A stretch of DNA of 64,000 nucleotides, taken from Ohtaekwangia sp. GTDB taxonomy: Bacteria; Bacteroidota; Bacteroidia; Cytophagales; Cyclobacteriaceae. Made by a program: the position numbers and the translations under genes. Each line of letters begins with the position of its first letter. Within the stretch, counting starts at the first letter, position 1. Below, piece after piece: positions 42,502 through 51,759 of the stretch. The stretch is from positions 310,001 through 374,000 of the forward strand of contig JAJNPV010000042.1 of assembly GCA_021155195.1 (NCBI GenBank), written 5' to 3'. The notes beneath the pieces were generated by a model. That model was not told the DNA's origin. It did no database searches and saw only the letters and a list, made by a program, of their open reading frames with translations.

Positions 42502-42963
42502 ATGAGAATCTGTTTACTAATTGTATTGCTAGTGCTACCGGGTATAGCGATGAGTCAAAAGTCAAAAGCTAGTCAGCAAGACTTAAAGAAATTATTCTGG
42601 CTTGAAGGAACCTGGAACCGCACCAATGTAAAACCTGGACGAAATGCTCATGAGCACTGGGAAAGAAAGGGTGATTTGATGCAGGGGTGGGGTGTAAGTA
42701 TGAATGGAACGGATACATCCTTTGTAGAGAAATTGAAAATTGTAGTCAAAGAAGGTGAATTGCATTATGTAGCCGATGTGCCGGAAAACCAACAACCAGT
42801 CTATTTCAAATTAACAACTATAACAGAAACTGGGTTCGTGTGTGAAAATCAACAACATGATTTCCCAAAAGTGATTTCGTATCAACGTGATGGTTCAAAA
42901 CTGAAAGCAACTATTTCGGGGAATGGAAAGGCAATTGATTTCCTATTTGAAAGAATGAAGTAG
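42502..42963 (+). CDS. DUF6265 secreted protein
   Basis: About 153 residues from ATG 42502 (MRICLLIVLLVLPGIAMSQ), a signal peptide ending in S-Q. The core LFWLEGTWNRTNVKPGRNAHEHWERKGDLMQGWG and CENQQHDFPKVISYQ match the DUF6265 family of small lipocalin-like beta barrels, found commonly in Bacteroidota and of unknown role. It ends 2 bases from the convergent glycerate kinase gene. Confidence 0.82.
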   Translation: MRICLLIVLLVLPGIAMSQKSKASQQDLKKLFWLEGTWNRTNVKPGRNAHEHWERKGDLMQGWGVSMNGTDTSFVEKLKIVVKEGELHYVADVPENQQPVYFKLTTITETGFVCENQQHDFPKVISYQRDGSKLKATISGNGKAIDFLFERMK

Positions 42964-42965
42964 TC

Positions 42966-44081
42966 TTATAAAATTATTTGCTCAGAAATTCTTTTGCTAA
43001 TTAAACTGGCTGCATTGTTTATCGCTTCAGCAACAAGAGTATTTTTATCAACTAGAGTTATAACTTGTTTTAATCCGATAGAAGTTATTTTCTTATGGGA
43101 CAACTCATTTTTCCCGACAAGGGCAATTACTGGTTTTTTATAGCTAGCAGCTAGCTTAGTAACACCCATTACTACCTTACCGGAAAGTGTTTGTTGATCC
43201 ATTTTTCCCTCGCCAGTAATAATAAGGTCGGCCTGTTTGATTTCTTCTTGCAGACTTAAGGTTTTCAACAGATAATCTACACCGGAACTAAACGAAGCGT
43301 TAAGAAAAGCCCTGGCCCCTGCGCCTAAGCCGCCTGCCGCCCCAGCACCAGGAAAATTAATTTGTTCTTTTATTTCTTGCTGGACAACTGAAGCAAAATT
43401 TCTTAAGCCATCATCAAGAAATTGAACATCTTTTTCAGTAGCTCCTTTTTGTGGGGCATACACAAAGGCGGCACCATTTACTCCATATAATTCATTGGTA
43501 ACATCGCAAAGCACAATTACCTGGATGTTATGTTTTAATGGCATGGATTCCTTAAAATCAATTGCGTGAATGTGAGTCAGATTTCTGCCAATGGGCTCAA
43601 GGGTTTCTCCATTTTTGTTAGTAAAGTTTATTCCAAGCGCAGCAGCCATTCCCATTCCGGCATCATTTGTGGCGCTTCCCCCAATGGCGAGAATGATTTT
43701 TTTTACTCCGCGATTGATAGCATCCTTAATTAATTCTCCGGTACCGTAGGTCGAAGTTTTTAATGGATTTTGTTCTTCTTTGCTAAGCAATTGCAAACCT
43801 GATGCACGAGCCATTTCAATAAATGCTGTTGCACCGTCTCCAGAAATTCCATACGAGGCAATGGTTTTTCGAAACAATGGATCAGAAACTTCTACAGAAA
43901 TTATGGAACCGCCTGAATTTTCAGTGAGTATTTCGCACGTGCCCTCACCACCATCGGCCAGTGGAATTGATTTTATAGAAAGTGTTGGGTCAATTTTCAG
44001 TAATCCTTTTTCAATAGCCGTGCATACTTCTCTTGCTGTTAACGAACCTTTAAACTTATCCGGTGCTATTAGAATTTTCAC
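42966..44081 (-). CDS. Glycerate kinase
   Basis: The 371-residue protein matches the GlxK/GarK family: ILIAPDKFKGSLTAREVC at the start, PLADGGEGTCEIL near 41, ILAIGGSATNDAGMGMAAALG near 132, and ADLIITGEGKMDQQTLSGK near 286. It phosphorylates D-glycerate, in this family usually to 2-phosphoglycerate. Its start overlaps the GntP permease stop by 4 bases. Together they look like a sugar-acid uptake and activation pair. Confidence 0.93.
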   Translation of the reverse strand: MKILIAPDKFKGSLTAREVCTAIEKGLLKIDPTLSIKSIPLADGGEGTCEILTENSGGSIISVEVSDPLFRKTIASYGISGDGATAFIEMARASGLQLLSKEEQNPLKTSTYGTGELIKDAINRGVKKIILAIGGSATNDAGMGMAAALGINFTNKNGETLEPIGRNLTHIHAIDFKESMPLKHNIQVIVLCDVTNELYGVNGAAFVYAPQKGATEKDVQFLDDGLRNFASVVQQEIKEQINFPGAGAAGGLGAGARAFLNASFSSGVDYLLKTLSLQEEIKQADLIITGEGKMDQQTLSGKVVMGVTKLAASYKKPVIALVGKNELSHKKITSIGLKQVITLVDKNTLVAEAINNAASLISKRISEQIIL

Positions 44082-45397
44082 AACAGTATAAATAATAGGA
44101 TGGATGTAAGAAGGACAGTTAGTCCTTGCGCAAGTGTGATCAACGTAAAACTTCTATATGCATCGCGTTCGCTAATACCGCTAAACTGCGACACCACCCA
44201 GAAGTAAGAATCATTAGCATGGGAAACAGTCATAGCTCCGCCACCAATGGATAGAATTAAAGTGGATAGATGAATTGGGGAGATGAACCCTGCCAATACG
44301 GTAAGGGGAGCAAGTAATGAACTTGTTACGATGATTGCTGAAGTTGATGAGCCTTGTGCGGTTTTCAAAATTGATCCTAATGCAAAAGCAATAAGTAAAA
44401 AAATGATACCCCCGGCTTGTGACCCTGCCACGTGCTCTTTTAGGATAATATCTACCCCGCTCGCTTTAATGACCGCGCCAAATGAGCCACCGGCACCTGT
44501 TATTAAAAGAATAACACCAGCATCCTTCAACGCTTCAGAAATCCAACCTGGCCATTCGCTTTTTTGTTTTTTTGGGATCAATAGCATTGCGCAAAGTAGT
44601 CCTATCAACAATGCAACTGCCGGTGTTCCAATTATTTTGAATGCTGTTGTCCATGACTGAATTGCCGGAATGACACCAGGAAGAGAGGCCAAAGAAATCA
44701 ATAGAATTGGTAGTATCAACGGAAGGAAGACTAAAACAGTATTGTGTTTGCTCTTTTGAATTGATTCCAGATTTGATTGCGTTACCTGAATAGGTGTGCC
44801 CATTTTTTTTGCTAACACATAAGCAATCAGTGCAGCCGGTAATGCTCCAATAAATCCAATTAACATGACTAACCCTAAGTTAGCAGTCATTCCAAGATTA
44901 GCGGCTGCCGCCAATGGCCCCGGTGTTGGTGGCACTAAGGTATGAGAAGTATATAAACCTGTTGATAGTGCGAGTGAAAGTTGTGCTTCATTAATGGAGG
45001 AGGAAGAAAGCGCAGGGATCAAGCGTGAAAGAATTATAAAACCAGAATCACAATACACGGGAATCCCAACAACAACACCAATCATCGACATGGCGATTAA
45101 TGTTTTACCTACGCCAAAGGCATTAACAATTTTATTACCAATGCTGGTCATAGCTCCCGTGCGTTCCATAACAATACCGAGGCAAGATCCAATGGCAACT
45201 AAGAAACCTATCTGCTGGAGAAGCGATCCGAAGCCAGATTGCATGGTACTCAGAATTTCTAAAATGGATTTACCCATCATAATACCGAAAATGAGGGCTG
45301 CCAGTAATAGAGAAAAAAATGGATGTAGTTTTAAATAACGAGAGGCGGCAATTAGTGCAATTATTGAGATCAAAAGAGTTAAACCAATCTGAACCAT
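44078..45397 (-). CDS. GntP family permease
   Basis: A 439-residue permease with about 12 hydrophobic segments and GntP motifs: PVYCDSGFIILSRLIPAL near 113 and LVPPTPGPLAAAANLG near 155, and AQGSSTSAIIVTSSLL near 350. Family members import gluconate and related sugar acids with protons. The neighbouring glycerate kinase makes glycerate the best substrate guess. Its ATG shares a base with the moeA stop (TAATG), so it is coupled to a molybdenum-cofactor gene. Confidence 0.92.
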   Translation of the reverse strand: MVQIGLTLLISIIALIAASRYLKLHPFFSLLLAALIFGIMMGKSILEILSTMQSGFGSLLQQIGFLVAIGSCLGIVMERTGAMTSIGNKIVNAFGVGKTLIAMSMIGVVVGIPVYCDSGFIILSRLIPALSSSSINEAQLSLALSTGLYTSHTLVPPTPGPLAAAANLGMTANLGLVMLIGFIGALPAALIAYVLAKKMGTPIQVTQSNLESIQKSKHNTVLVFLPLILPILLISLASLPGVIPAIQSWTTAFKIIGTPAVALLIGLLCAMLLIPKKQKSEWPGWISEALKDAGVILLITGAGGSFGAVIKASGVDIILKEHVAGSQAGGIIFLLIAFALGSILKTAQGSSTSAIIVTSSLLAPLTVLAGFISPIHLSTLILSIGGGAMTVSHANDSYFWVVSQFSGISERDAYRSFTLITLAQGLTVLLTSILLFILL

Positions 45398-46587
45398 TAT
45401 TTTCGAAATGAATAATAATTGAACGCCTGACCTGCTTTAAAATCGGATGTTTGAGCAGGCAACTCGATAAACCCATCCACGTCTTTCAGGTTTGCAAAAT
45501 CACCGGAGCCACCACCTGCTGACGGATAAGCTTTTAATTGTCCTTGTTCAAGTTGAACACTGACTTGCAAAAAATAGGTGAGCGGTGGCTTGAAAGAAAA
45601 ATCCTTGGCAAGGATAGCTGTGGATTGTTTTGTAGATCCCGTTAAACTTTTCAATAACCAGGGTTTAATGTAACGATAGAAACACATGTAGGTTGAAACC
45701 GGATTCCCCGGAAGGGCAAACACAACATGATTGGACGAGGTACCGAACCAAAGCGGCTTGCCTGGCTTTTGACTCACCTGATGAAATCGTTTTTGAATCC
45801 CGTTGCGTTCCAACGTTTGAGGAACAAAATCAAATTTTCCTTTTGACACTCCTCCTGAAAAAATAATCAGCTGATAGTGAGCTAGGATTTTTTTTACCTC
45901 GGTCTCTAAGATTTCCGGTTGATCGGGAATATGATACTGATCAGCCTGGCAGCCCAACTCAAGAAGAGCAGCTTGTAAAGCGTAACTATTGGATCTTCTG
46001 ATTTGATAGGGGAGTGGAATCAGATCTACTGGAATTAACTCGTCACCGGTTGAGATAATGGCTGTTTTTGGAAAGGAAGAAACCATAACAGTTTTTTTTC
46101 CAACTGAAGCCAGCAACGCAACTTCTGCAGGCGAAAGTGTGATGCCAGGAGCAATCAGGATTTCATTGCGTTTTGCATCTTGTCCTTGTGTATGAATGTT
46201 TTGGTTCTCCTGAATGTCTTGAATAAGAAGAGTAGCAACTTGATCTTTTATTTCAATATCTTCATACCGGATGATTGTATCTGTACCCACTGGCAACATG
46301 GCACCAGTCATCACTTCAATGCATGAATCAGAATTGATTAATTTCTTTGTTTGTTCTCCGGCTGCTTGAATTCCTTCAACAGGATATTTGCGCACACCTT
46401 TTTTGTATGCTTGATAGTTTATCGCAATTCCATCCATGGTTACGCGATCAAAAGGTGGAAAGTCGCGATCGGCTTTTACCTCTTCGCGCAAAATTCTTCC
46501 ACTGGCACATTGAATGGCAATTTCCTCTTTCAAGGTTTCAATAGAATGCGATTGAATTATTGAGGTAGCTTCTGAAACGGGTATCAT
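45397..46587 (-). CDS. moeA: Molybdopterin molybdotransferase MoeA
   Basis: 396 residues covering the MoeA family: DRDFPPFDRVTMDGIA near 40-55, VMTGAMLPVGTDTIIRYED near 94, IISTGDELIPVDLIPLPYQIRRSNSYAL near 179, IIFSGGVSKGKFDFVP near 242, and VVFALPGNPVSTYMCFYRYI near 290. It inserts molybdate into adenylated molybdopterin in the last step of cofactor synthesis. It is divergent from moaC and co-transcribed with gntP and glycerate kinase. Confidence 0.95.
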   Translation of the reverse strand: MIPVSEATSIIQSHSIETLKEEIAIQCASGRILREEVKADRDFPPFDRVTMDGIAINYQAYKKGVRKYPVEGIQAAGEQTKKLINSDSCIEVMTGAMLPVGTDTIIRYEDIEIKDQVATLLIQDIQENQNIHTQGQDAKRNEILIAPGITLSPAEVALLASVGKKTVMVSSFPKTAIISTGDELIPVDLIPLPYQIRRSNSYALQAALLELGCQADQYHIPDQPEILETEVKKILAHYQLIIFSGGVSKGKFDFVPQTLERNGIQKRFHQVSQKPGKPLWFGTSSNHVVFALPGNPVSTYMCFYRYIKPWLLKSLTGSTKQSTAILAKDFSFKPPLTYFLQVSVQLEQGQLKAYPSAGGGSGDFANLKDVDGFIELPAQTSDFKAGQAFNYYSFRK

Positions 46588-46595
46588 GTTTTAAT

Positions 46596-46603
46596 TAACT
46601 TTG
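46596..46603 (+). promoter_or_regulatory. Candidate -7 box of moaC
   Basis: TAACTTTG is a perfect TAnnTTTG box 27 bases before the moaC ATG, the same octamer and nearly the same spacing as at ffh. A -33 TTTG is not clear. Confidence 0.4.
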
Positions 46604-46630
46604 ACTTTAGCAGGCATTCAAAATCAGATT

Positions 46631-47104
46631 ATGAAGAAACAATTTACGCATATTGACGCTACAGGCAACCCACAAATGGTTGATGTTTCTGATAAAAAGA
46701 TCACGAAGCGATTAGCGAGAGCTCAGGCCACTATTTTTTTGGGTAAAGAAATTATCGCTCGTATGAACGGAAACGAGTTGATTACGAAGAAAGGTCCTGT
46801 GTTTCAAACTGCAATAATTGCGGGAGTGATGGCGGCAAAGAAAACTCATGAGTTGATTCCATTTTGCCATGCGTTAAATTTAGAAGATTGTAAGATTAAA
46901 ATTGAAGTCAGGAAGCAGCGGGCAATTATTCAAACAGAATCCGTCATCACAGCAAAAACAGGTGTGGAAATGGAGGCGTTGACAGCGGCATCAATTTCTG
47001 CTTTAACCATCTACGACATGTGCAAAGCTCTATCTCATGATATGGTGATAGAGGAAATTAAATTGATGGAGAAGCGTGGCGGGAAGAAGGATTTTAAGCG
47101 CTAG
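46631..47104 (+). CDS. moaC: Cyclic pyranopterin monophosphate synthase MoaC
   Basis: 157 residues from ATG 46631 (MKKQFTHIDATGNPQMVDVS); a TTG ten codons upstream is rejected. Active-site motifs are ELIPFCHALNLEDCKIKIEV near 78, TGVEMEALTAASISALTIYDMCKA near 113 and KRGGKKDF at the end. It converts the MoaA product to cPMP. Its TAG shares the palindrome CTAG with the stop codon of the convergent PorP-OmpA gene. Confidence 0.95.
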   Translation: MKKQFTHIDATGNPQMVDVSDKKITKRLARAQATIFLGKEIIARMNGNELITKKGPVFQTAIIAGVMAAKKTHELIPFCHALNLEDCKIKIEVRKQRAIIQTESVITAKTGVEMEALTAASISALTIYDMCKALSHDMVIEEIKLMEKRGGKKDFKR

Positions 47105-48636
47105 TCGTTCTGCTGATAGATCTTTAATTCAACCCGTCTGTTTTTTGCCCTTCCCACATCGGTTTCATTATCTGCAATCGGTTCTTCTAATCCTTTTCCA
47201 TCTGTTGTGAGCCGGGCCGGATCAATGTTTCTTTTTGTGAGAAAGTGCTTAATCGCGTTTGCTCTCCTTAAAGAAAGGTGTTGATTAAATTTTGCTGATC
47301 CAAGATTATCAGTATGCCCGGTAATGGATAGGCTCAGGTTTTCATTTCCTTCAAGGGTTGTGGCCAGATCATTCAGAAATTTTTTTGTTTCATCGTCAAG
47401 TTCAACTGAATTGTATTCAAAATGAAAATTGAGAACGATCTTTTCAATAAGCAGCGGTTCGTGTTTAATTAGTCCACTACGCGCATCGGTTTCTAAGGAG
47501 TCATTTGAATTGGTCGATATAGAATGCCTAACAGAATCCTTTTTAATAATTCTTGTCAGCGAATCTTCTTTAATAAGAGCCTTTGTATTGGACTTAAGTG
47601 TTGGCTTGCTCTTATCCGCTGACTGTTTTGTTTCTTTTGAGTTTCTGTTTTTGATCTTCCTTTTCGGATCAACCAATTTTCGTAGCTCAAGGGCAATTTC
47701 CAAGGCACCTAAATTTCCAACGTTCTTTTTGAAAACTGGAAAATCGTAACTTACTCCTAATGAAACTTTGTCAGTATGAAATTGGAACCCTAGTATACCC
47801 GATCTGCCCGGAACGTACTTTGTCAGAATATCGACCCGAGCAGCAATTTGATTTGGTATCTGCCTTACGTCATATTGAAACCGAAAACCTGCATTTACTA
47901 CATTGTTTGCTGAAGAAAGCGTGTAAAGAATTTCCGGAAAAACAGAAATGTTTCCTTCATGATAAATTTTAAAGCCACCATTAAATACCAGTGTTGAGGA
48001 TAGCAAATTTGAAGAGCCTAAAAATGACTCATTCGGTTTGTTGATATCAAAAAATGAAAGCCCTAAATAATTTATAGGTCTATTGTAACGATCTGTTTCT
48101 TGCCAATAAAGTCCACTGCTGATCGTAAAAAAACTATTGGTTAATTGCGAAAAACTTTCCCCATTATAAACACCTTGATCAAACCCGCGATCAGGAATAT
48201 ACTGCGAACCAGTATAGAATCCATTCAGATCTACCCTTCGTGCTTGATATAATCCTTTGAATCCTATTGAAAGGAGTTGACGCCTGCCGATCTGAATGTT
48301 TGCGGCATAGTTTAATGTTGCTTCTTGCGTTGAGAAAATGCCTGCCGTTCGATCACTCATTAATGAAATTCCAACGCCTGACCAAGTACGGCCTGTGCTT
48401 GGGTTGACAAAGGGCATAGAAAGAGAAAGAAAATTACTGGAAATAGCGAAGTCGCTTCCTGTCTTTTGATTTCTGTAGTTAAGCGAAGCGGTTGCGTAAT
48501 TATTTAAACCAATCATGGCGGGATTTACGCGCAGTCTGGTGAAATTATATTGAGAGTATTGAAAATATTGGGCAGTCGATTCCCCCGCATAAAGAACGAT
48601 AAGTAGAGATATTCCTATTCGTAACCAGTGGGTCAT
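47101..48636 (-). CDS. PorP/SprF barrel fused to OmpA-like C-terminal domain
   Basis: 511 residues. A signal peptide ends near STAQ; YFQYSQYNFTRLRVNPAMIGLNN is the PorP/SprF start, and a barrel runs to about 320. A lysine/serine-rich linker (about 325-390) leads to an OmpA domain: FHFEYNSVELDDETKKFL near 405, SITGHTDNLGSAKFNQHLSLRRANAI near 437, and GRAKNRRVELKIY at the end. The TGHTD and R-A-N residues for peptidoglycan binding are kept. It probably links an outer-membrane type IX accessory barrel to the cell wall. It starts 1 base after the propeller/CHU_C gene stop. Confidence 0.92.
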   Translation of the reverse strand: MTHWLRIGISLLIVLYAGESTAQYFQYSQYNFTRLRVNPAMIGLNNYATASLNYRNQKTGSDFAISSNFLSLSMPFVNPSTGRTWSGVGISLMSDRTAGIFSTQEATLNYAANIQIGRRQLLSIGFKGLYQARRVDLNGFYTGSQYIPDRGFDQGVYNGESFSQLTNSFFTISSGLYWQETDRYNRPINYLGLSFFDINKPNESFLGSSNLLSSTLVFNGGFKIYHEGNISVFPEILYTLSSANNVVNAGFRFQYDVRQIPNQIAARVDILTKYVPGRSGILGFQFHTDKVSLGVSYDFPVFKKNVGNLGALEIALELRKLVDPKRKIKNRNSKETKQSADKSKPTLKSNTKALIKEDSLTRIIKKDSVRHSISTNSNDSLETDARSGLIKHEPLLIEKIVLNFHFEYNSVELDDETKKFLNDLATTLEGNENLSLSITGHTDNLGSAKFNQHLSLRRANAIKHFLTKRNIDPARLTTDGKGLEEPIADNETDVGRAKNRRVELKIYQQND

Positions 48637-48637
48637 T

Positions 48638-51034
48638 TTAACGGATTAGCAAAAAGGATCCTGATTTTTTCCCGTTTAAAAGTATTTTCTCACCCTGAAT
48701 TGTTTCTCCCTCCACTTTCCAGTAGTACAACCCAGGCGGTTGCGCTACCCCGTTTGATGTGCCATTCCAACCTGTTGAGGTCACCGTCAAGTCATCATTA
48801 GCCTCATAAACCAGACTCCCCTCTCTATTGAAAATTTGGAATTTTAATCCTCGTGATGAGGAAAGCCCGTAAACTTTTATAACATCATTTTTCCCATCCT
48901 GATTAGGTGTAAATAAATTTGGAACAAAAGCTGTTTCAGTCACCTCAACAGTAATTTGACTAGTTGCTTCGCAGCCAATCGAATCTTTAACAAGGACTGT
49001 ATAGGTGGTTGTAACAATTGGGTTAGCCGTAGGATTTGCAATTGTGGAATTATCAAGGCTTCCGGCTGGTGACCATCGGTAATCACCTTCGCCAACTGCG
49101 GCAAGCATGACCGATTGACCCTTCATGATTTTGAAAAGATCATTATCAATGCTTAACGCAGGTCTACTGATTTTGACGATGAAATCCTTTGAATAGGTGC
49201 ACAAACCTGAATTGCTTGCCACAACATGGACGGTATCTTCTTTTGTGATTTTATAAGTTACCGTGTCCATTGTGCCAATAACGGTGTTATTAATTTTCCA
49301 TTGAACAGTGGCCCATCCCGGTTCAATGCCTAATGTTATTTCTTTATTTACACAGACATAGATAATCTCTTTTTCAGAGACCATAGAGTCATTTACTGAA
49401 ATTGCCCATGCATTGTTTTTAGCGCAGTCATTTACCTGCGGAACAAATGAAAAAATTGTATCAGATGCTGTGGCTATGAATTTAATCGAAAGGGATTTGC
49501 CTAAAAATCCTTTTAAAGTAGAAAACCAGTACGCATCATCCTGACTTGTTAGTTCAATGGTTTCATTCTTGCAAGCCTGAAGATCAGTCCGTTTTAAATC
49601 GAAGCATTGAATTACAGAGCCATCGCACGAATTTCCTCCATAGAGGGAGTTGTCTATAGCCTGAATAAAATAATTGTATTTGCCATCACCTGGGTATTGA
49701 ATTACTGCTGTTGTAGCTGTGCCATTATTTCCGTAGTGAGTCATCATTCTAGTTTTATCTTTAAGACTGAAATTGGGTGTTACCGTTGAGTGATCATTTA
49801 TCTTAGAGAGATATAGATCGTACGTAAGTACAGAATCTGGTGTATGATCATCCTCAGGGGCTTCCCAGAAAACATAAGTTTTGTTATAGGTTGAAAAGGC
49901 ACAGGCAATAGGTGGCGATCCTGGAAACTTATTTTTCTCGGGTATTACATTTTGAAAGAATGAAATTTTTTTAATACCGGATGAGTCGCACAACTGATAG
50001 AGATCAAGGTCACCGTCACGATCAAAATCTCCAAATTGTTGATGCACTAAGCCTAACGTATCAAGATTAGTCGATCCAATTTCTGTTAAGATAATGTTCA
50101 ACTTTTTGCCGTTGTAATCAATACCATTAAAACTTAAATCCGGTAGGCCATTTGAATTAAGATCAGCAGCAAAAACCTGATGCGCTTTTATGGATTGGTT
50201 GAGAAGTGAATCTGCGAAAGCGCCTCCATGATTTATGTAAAGAATATTTTTCGTTGTTTGATCAGTGCCAATTCCTGAGACAGCAACATCAAACCAGCCG
50301 TCATTGTTAAAATCTCCCTTTTGAGCAATTCCCATGACTGGATTTACAACATCAACATGATCAAATGTAAAATTTCTTATGCGAAATAGAGTAAAGCAGA
50401 ATGGTTTGGTACTCGTTCCGCTTAGCCATAAGTCTGTTTGTCCATCGTGATTAAAATCTTCGGGTATGATCGATTTTATTTCTAATCCTGTTGTGTCATA
50501 AACACGCTCGTAAGCTGAATTTTTTAAGCTCCAGATTTCAAAAAAATGATTATTGTCTTTGTTGCCGGCCAGGATAATTTCTTTTTTACCATCCTGATTT
50601 AAATCGGCTATTCTAAATATTTTTCCATATGAGCTGGTTAGCTTATTCTTTTTTAAAAATTGAAAGTTTCCTTGATTGATAAATTCAAAAGTTGCATCGG
50701 TGCTGACCATTGTTTTACCTGAAATAATCAGATCAATAAAATTATCACCATCAAAATCGGTTAGTTCAAAAACTCCCTGTTTGAATCCCGTAATTCCCAA
50801 ATCATGAAATTCAAATATTGAAAGCTTATTTTTAAGAGCAACTATCCTTAAATTATTTGTTGAGTCTACTCCTGTAATCAAAATATCCAACAGACTATCC
50901 CGGTCTAAATCCACCCAGGCAGATTGAATCTCTGTCAATTGAATTGGCAACAGAATCGATGACCTTCGCTCAAATTGCTGAGCATGAGCAGTCAGTGTTA
51001 TCATGAGAAACGCACCTAAAACAATCAATCTCAT
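48638..51034 (-). CDS. Secreted seven-repeat FG-GAP/VCBS propeller protein with CHU_C domain
   Basis: 798 residues with a signal peptide (LGAFLMITLTAHAQ). Seven calcium-loop repeats of the D-x-(D/N)-x-(D/N)-G type start at D42, D93, D144, D193, D241, D291 and D336, about 50 residues apart, enough for a complete integrin-like seven-bladed propeller. An FN3-like stretch (about 375-470) and Ig/PKD-like domains follow, then a CHU_C domain (703-798: PNLFTPNQDGKNDV, GLYYWKVEGETIQGEK). It should be exported by type IX secretion and attached at the surface. It overlaps the TonB gene by ATGA. Confidence 0.92.
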   Translation of the reverse strand: MRLIVLGAFLMITLTAHAQQFERRSSILLPIQLTEIQSAWVDLDRDSLLDILITGVDSTNNLRIVALKNKLSIFEFHDLGITGFKQGVFELTDFDGDNFIDLIISGKTMVSTDATFEFINQGNFQFLKKNKLTSSYGKIFRIADLNQDGKKEIILAGNKDNNHFFEIWSLKNSAYERVYDTTGLEIKSIIPEDFNHDGQTDLWLSGTSTKPFCFTLFRIRNFTFDHVDVVNPVMGIAQKGDFNNDGWFDVAVSGIGTDQTTKNILYINHGGAFADSLLNQSIKAHQVFAADLNSNGLPDLSFNGIDYNGKKLNIILTEIGSTNLDTLGLVHQQFGDFDRDGDLDLYQLCDSSGIKKISFFQNVIPEKNKFPGSPPIACAFSTYNKTYVFWEAPEDDHTPDSVLTYDLYLSKINDHSTVTPNFSLKDKTRMMTHYGNNGTATTAVIQYPGDGKYNYFIQAIDNSLYGGNSCDGSVIQCFDLKRTDLQACKNETIELTSQDDAYWFSTLKGFLGKSLSIKFIATASDTIFSFVPQVNDCAKNNAWAISVNDSMVSEKEIIYVCVNKEITLGIEPGWATVQWKINNTVIGTMDTVTYKITKEDTVHVVASNSGLCTYSKDFIVKISRPALSIDNDLFKIMKGQSVMLAAVGEGDYRWSPAGSLDNSTIANPTANPIVTTTYTVLVKDSIGCEATSQITVEVTETAFVPNLFTPNQDGKNDVIKVYGLSSSRGLKFQIFNREGSLVYEANDDLTVTSTGWNGTSNGVAQPPGLYYWKVEGETIQGEKILLNGKKSGSFLLIR

Positions 51035-51759
51035 GGCTTTTTTATTTTAACTTTCTTTATCTGGAAGGTTAGAGGTAACGAGATTTTACTAGGCGCAGGT
51101 TTATTATTGCGCGTAGCTGGTTTCCATGCAGGCATATTATTAATCAGAAGTAATGCCTCCCTGTCAAAGGCTGGCCCCAAACTATTTTGAATTGAAATAT
51201 TTTCAGGTTTGCCTTCCTTATTTATTATAAAACTTACCGTAAGTATTCCCTGAATGGAGTCTTTCAATGCTTCTGATGGGTATTTTAGTTCCTGATTCAG
51301 ATATTCGTATAGATGAGCATAACCCAAAACAGGTTCGGCTTCCCGGTATTCTATTTCTAGAGGTTCTTCCACCAATGGAATCTTGGTTTTCTCGTCCTTT
51401 GATTCTTTTTTGTATCCTGCTTTAGGAACTGGTTGTGATTCTTCCTTCACAATGTTTTTGTTTTTCTCATCATCAGCAGGATCAGTTGCTTTGGGAGGAA
51501 TGTTTTGGTTTTCCGGTTTTATAATCTCCGGTTCATTTTTCCTATCAATGAGATTGCTATCAATTTTATGGTCTGTTAAGAGGTATAATGATATTAGAAT
51601 AACTCCGGTTATTACGACAGATCCTGTGATAATTTTTAGCTGCCATTGTCTCTTTGCATCGGCAGCTTTTTTTAATGCCAATAAGCTATCAAATTTCATG
51701 TAGCTTTTGATTTCTTCATCGGCTACTTCCGGTGCCTGATTCATGATTTTAACTTTCAT
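51031..51759 (-). CDS. Single-pass TonB-domain protein in anti-sigma position
   Basis: 242 residues. About 42 cytoplasmic residues (EIKSYMKFDSLLALKKAADAKRQWQ) precede one transmembrane helix (43-62), then a Glu/Lys/Pro linker (about 70-150) and a TonB_C domain (about 155-240: YLNQELKYPSEALKDSIQG, SFIINKEGKP, NNMPAWKPATRNNK). The gene overlaps the ECF sigma gene by ATGA, the place where membrane anti-sigma factors are usually encoded. Its cytoplasmic part is longer than in classical TonB, so it may bind the sigma factor. That role is inference; the TonB fold call is firm. Confidence 0.88.
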   Translation of the reverse strand: MKVKIMNQAPEVADEEIKSYMKFDSLLALKKAADAKRQWQLKIITGSVVITGVILISLYLLTDHKIDSNLIDRKNEPEIIKPENQNIPPKATDPADDEKNKNIVKEESQPVPKAGYKKESKDEKTKIPLVEEPLEIEYREAEPVLGYAHLYEYLNQELKYPSEALKDSIQGILTVSFIINKEGKPENISIQNSLGPAFDREALLLINNMPAWKPATRNNKPAPSKISLPLTFQIKKVKIKKP

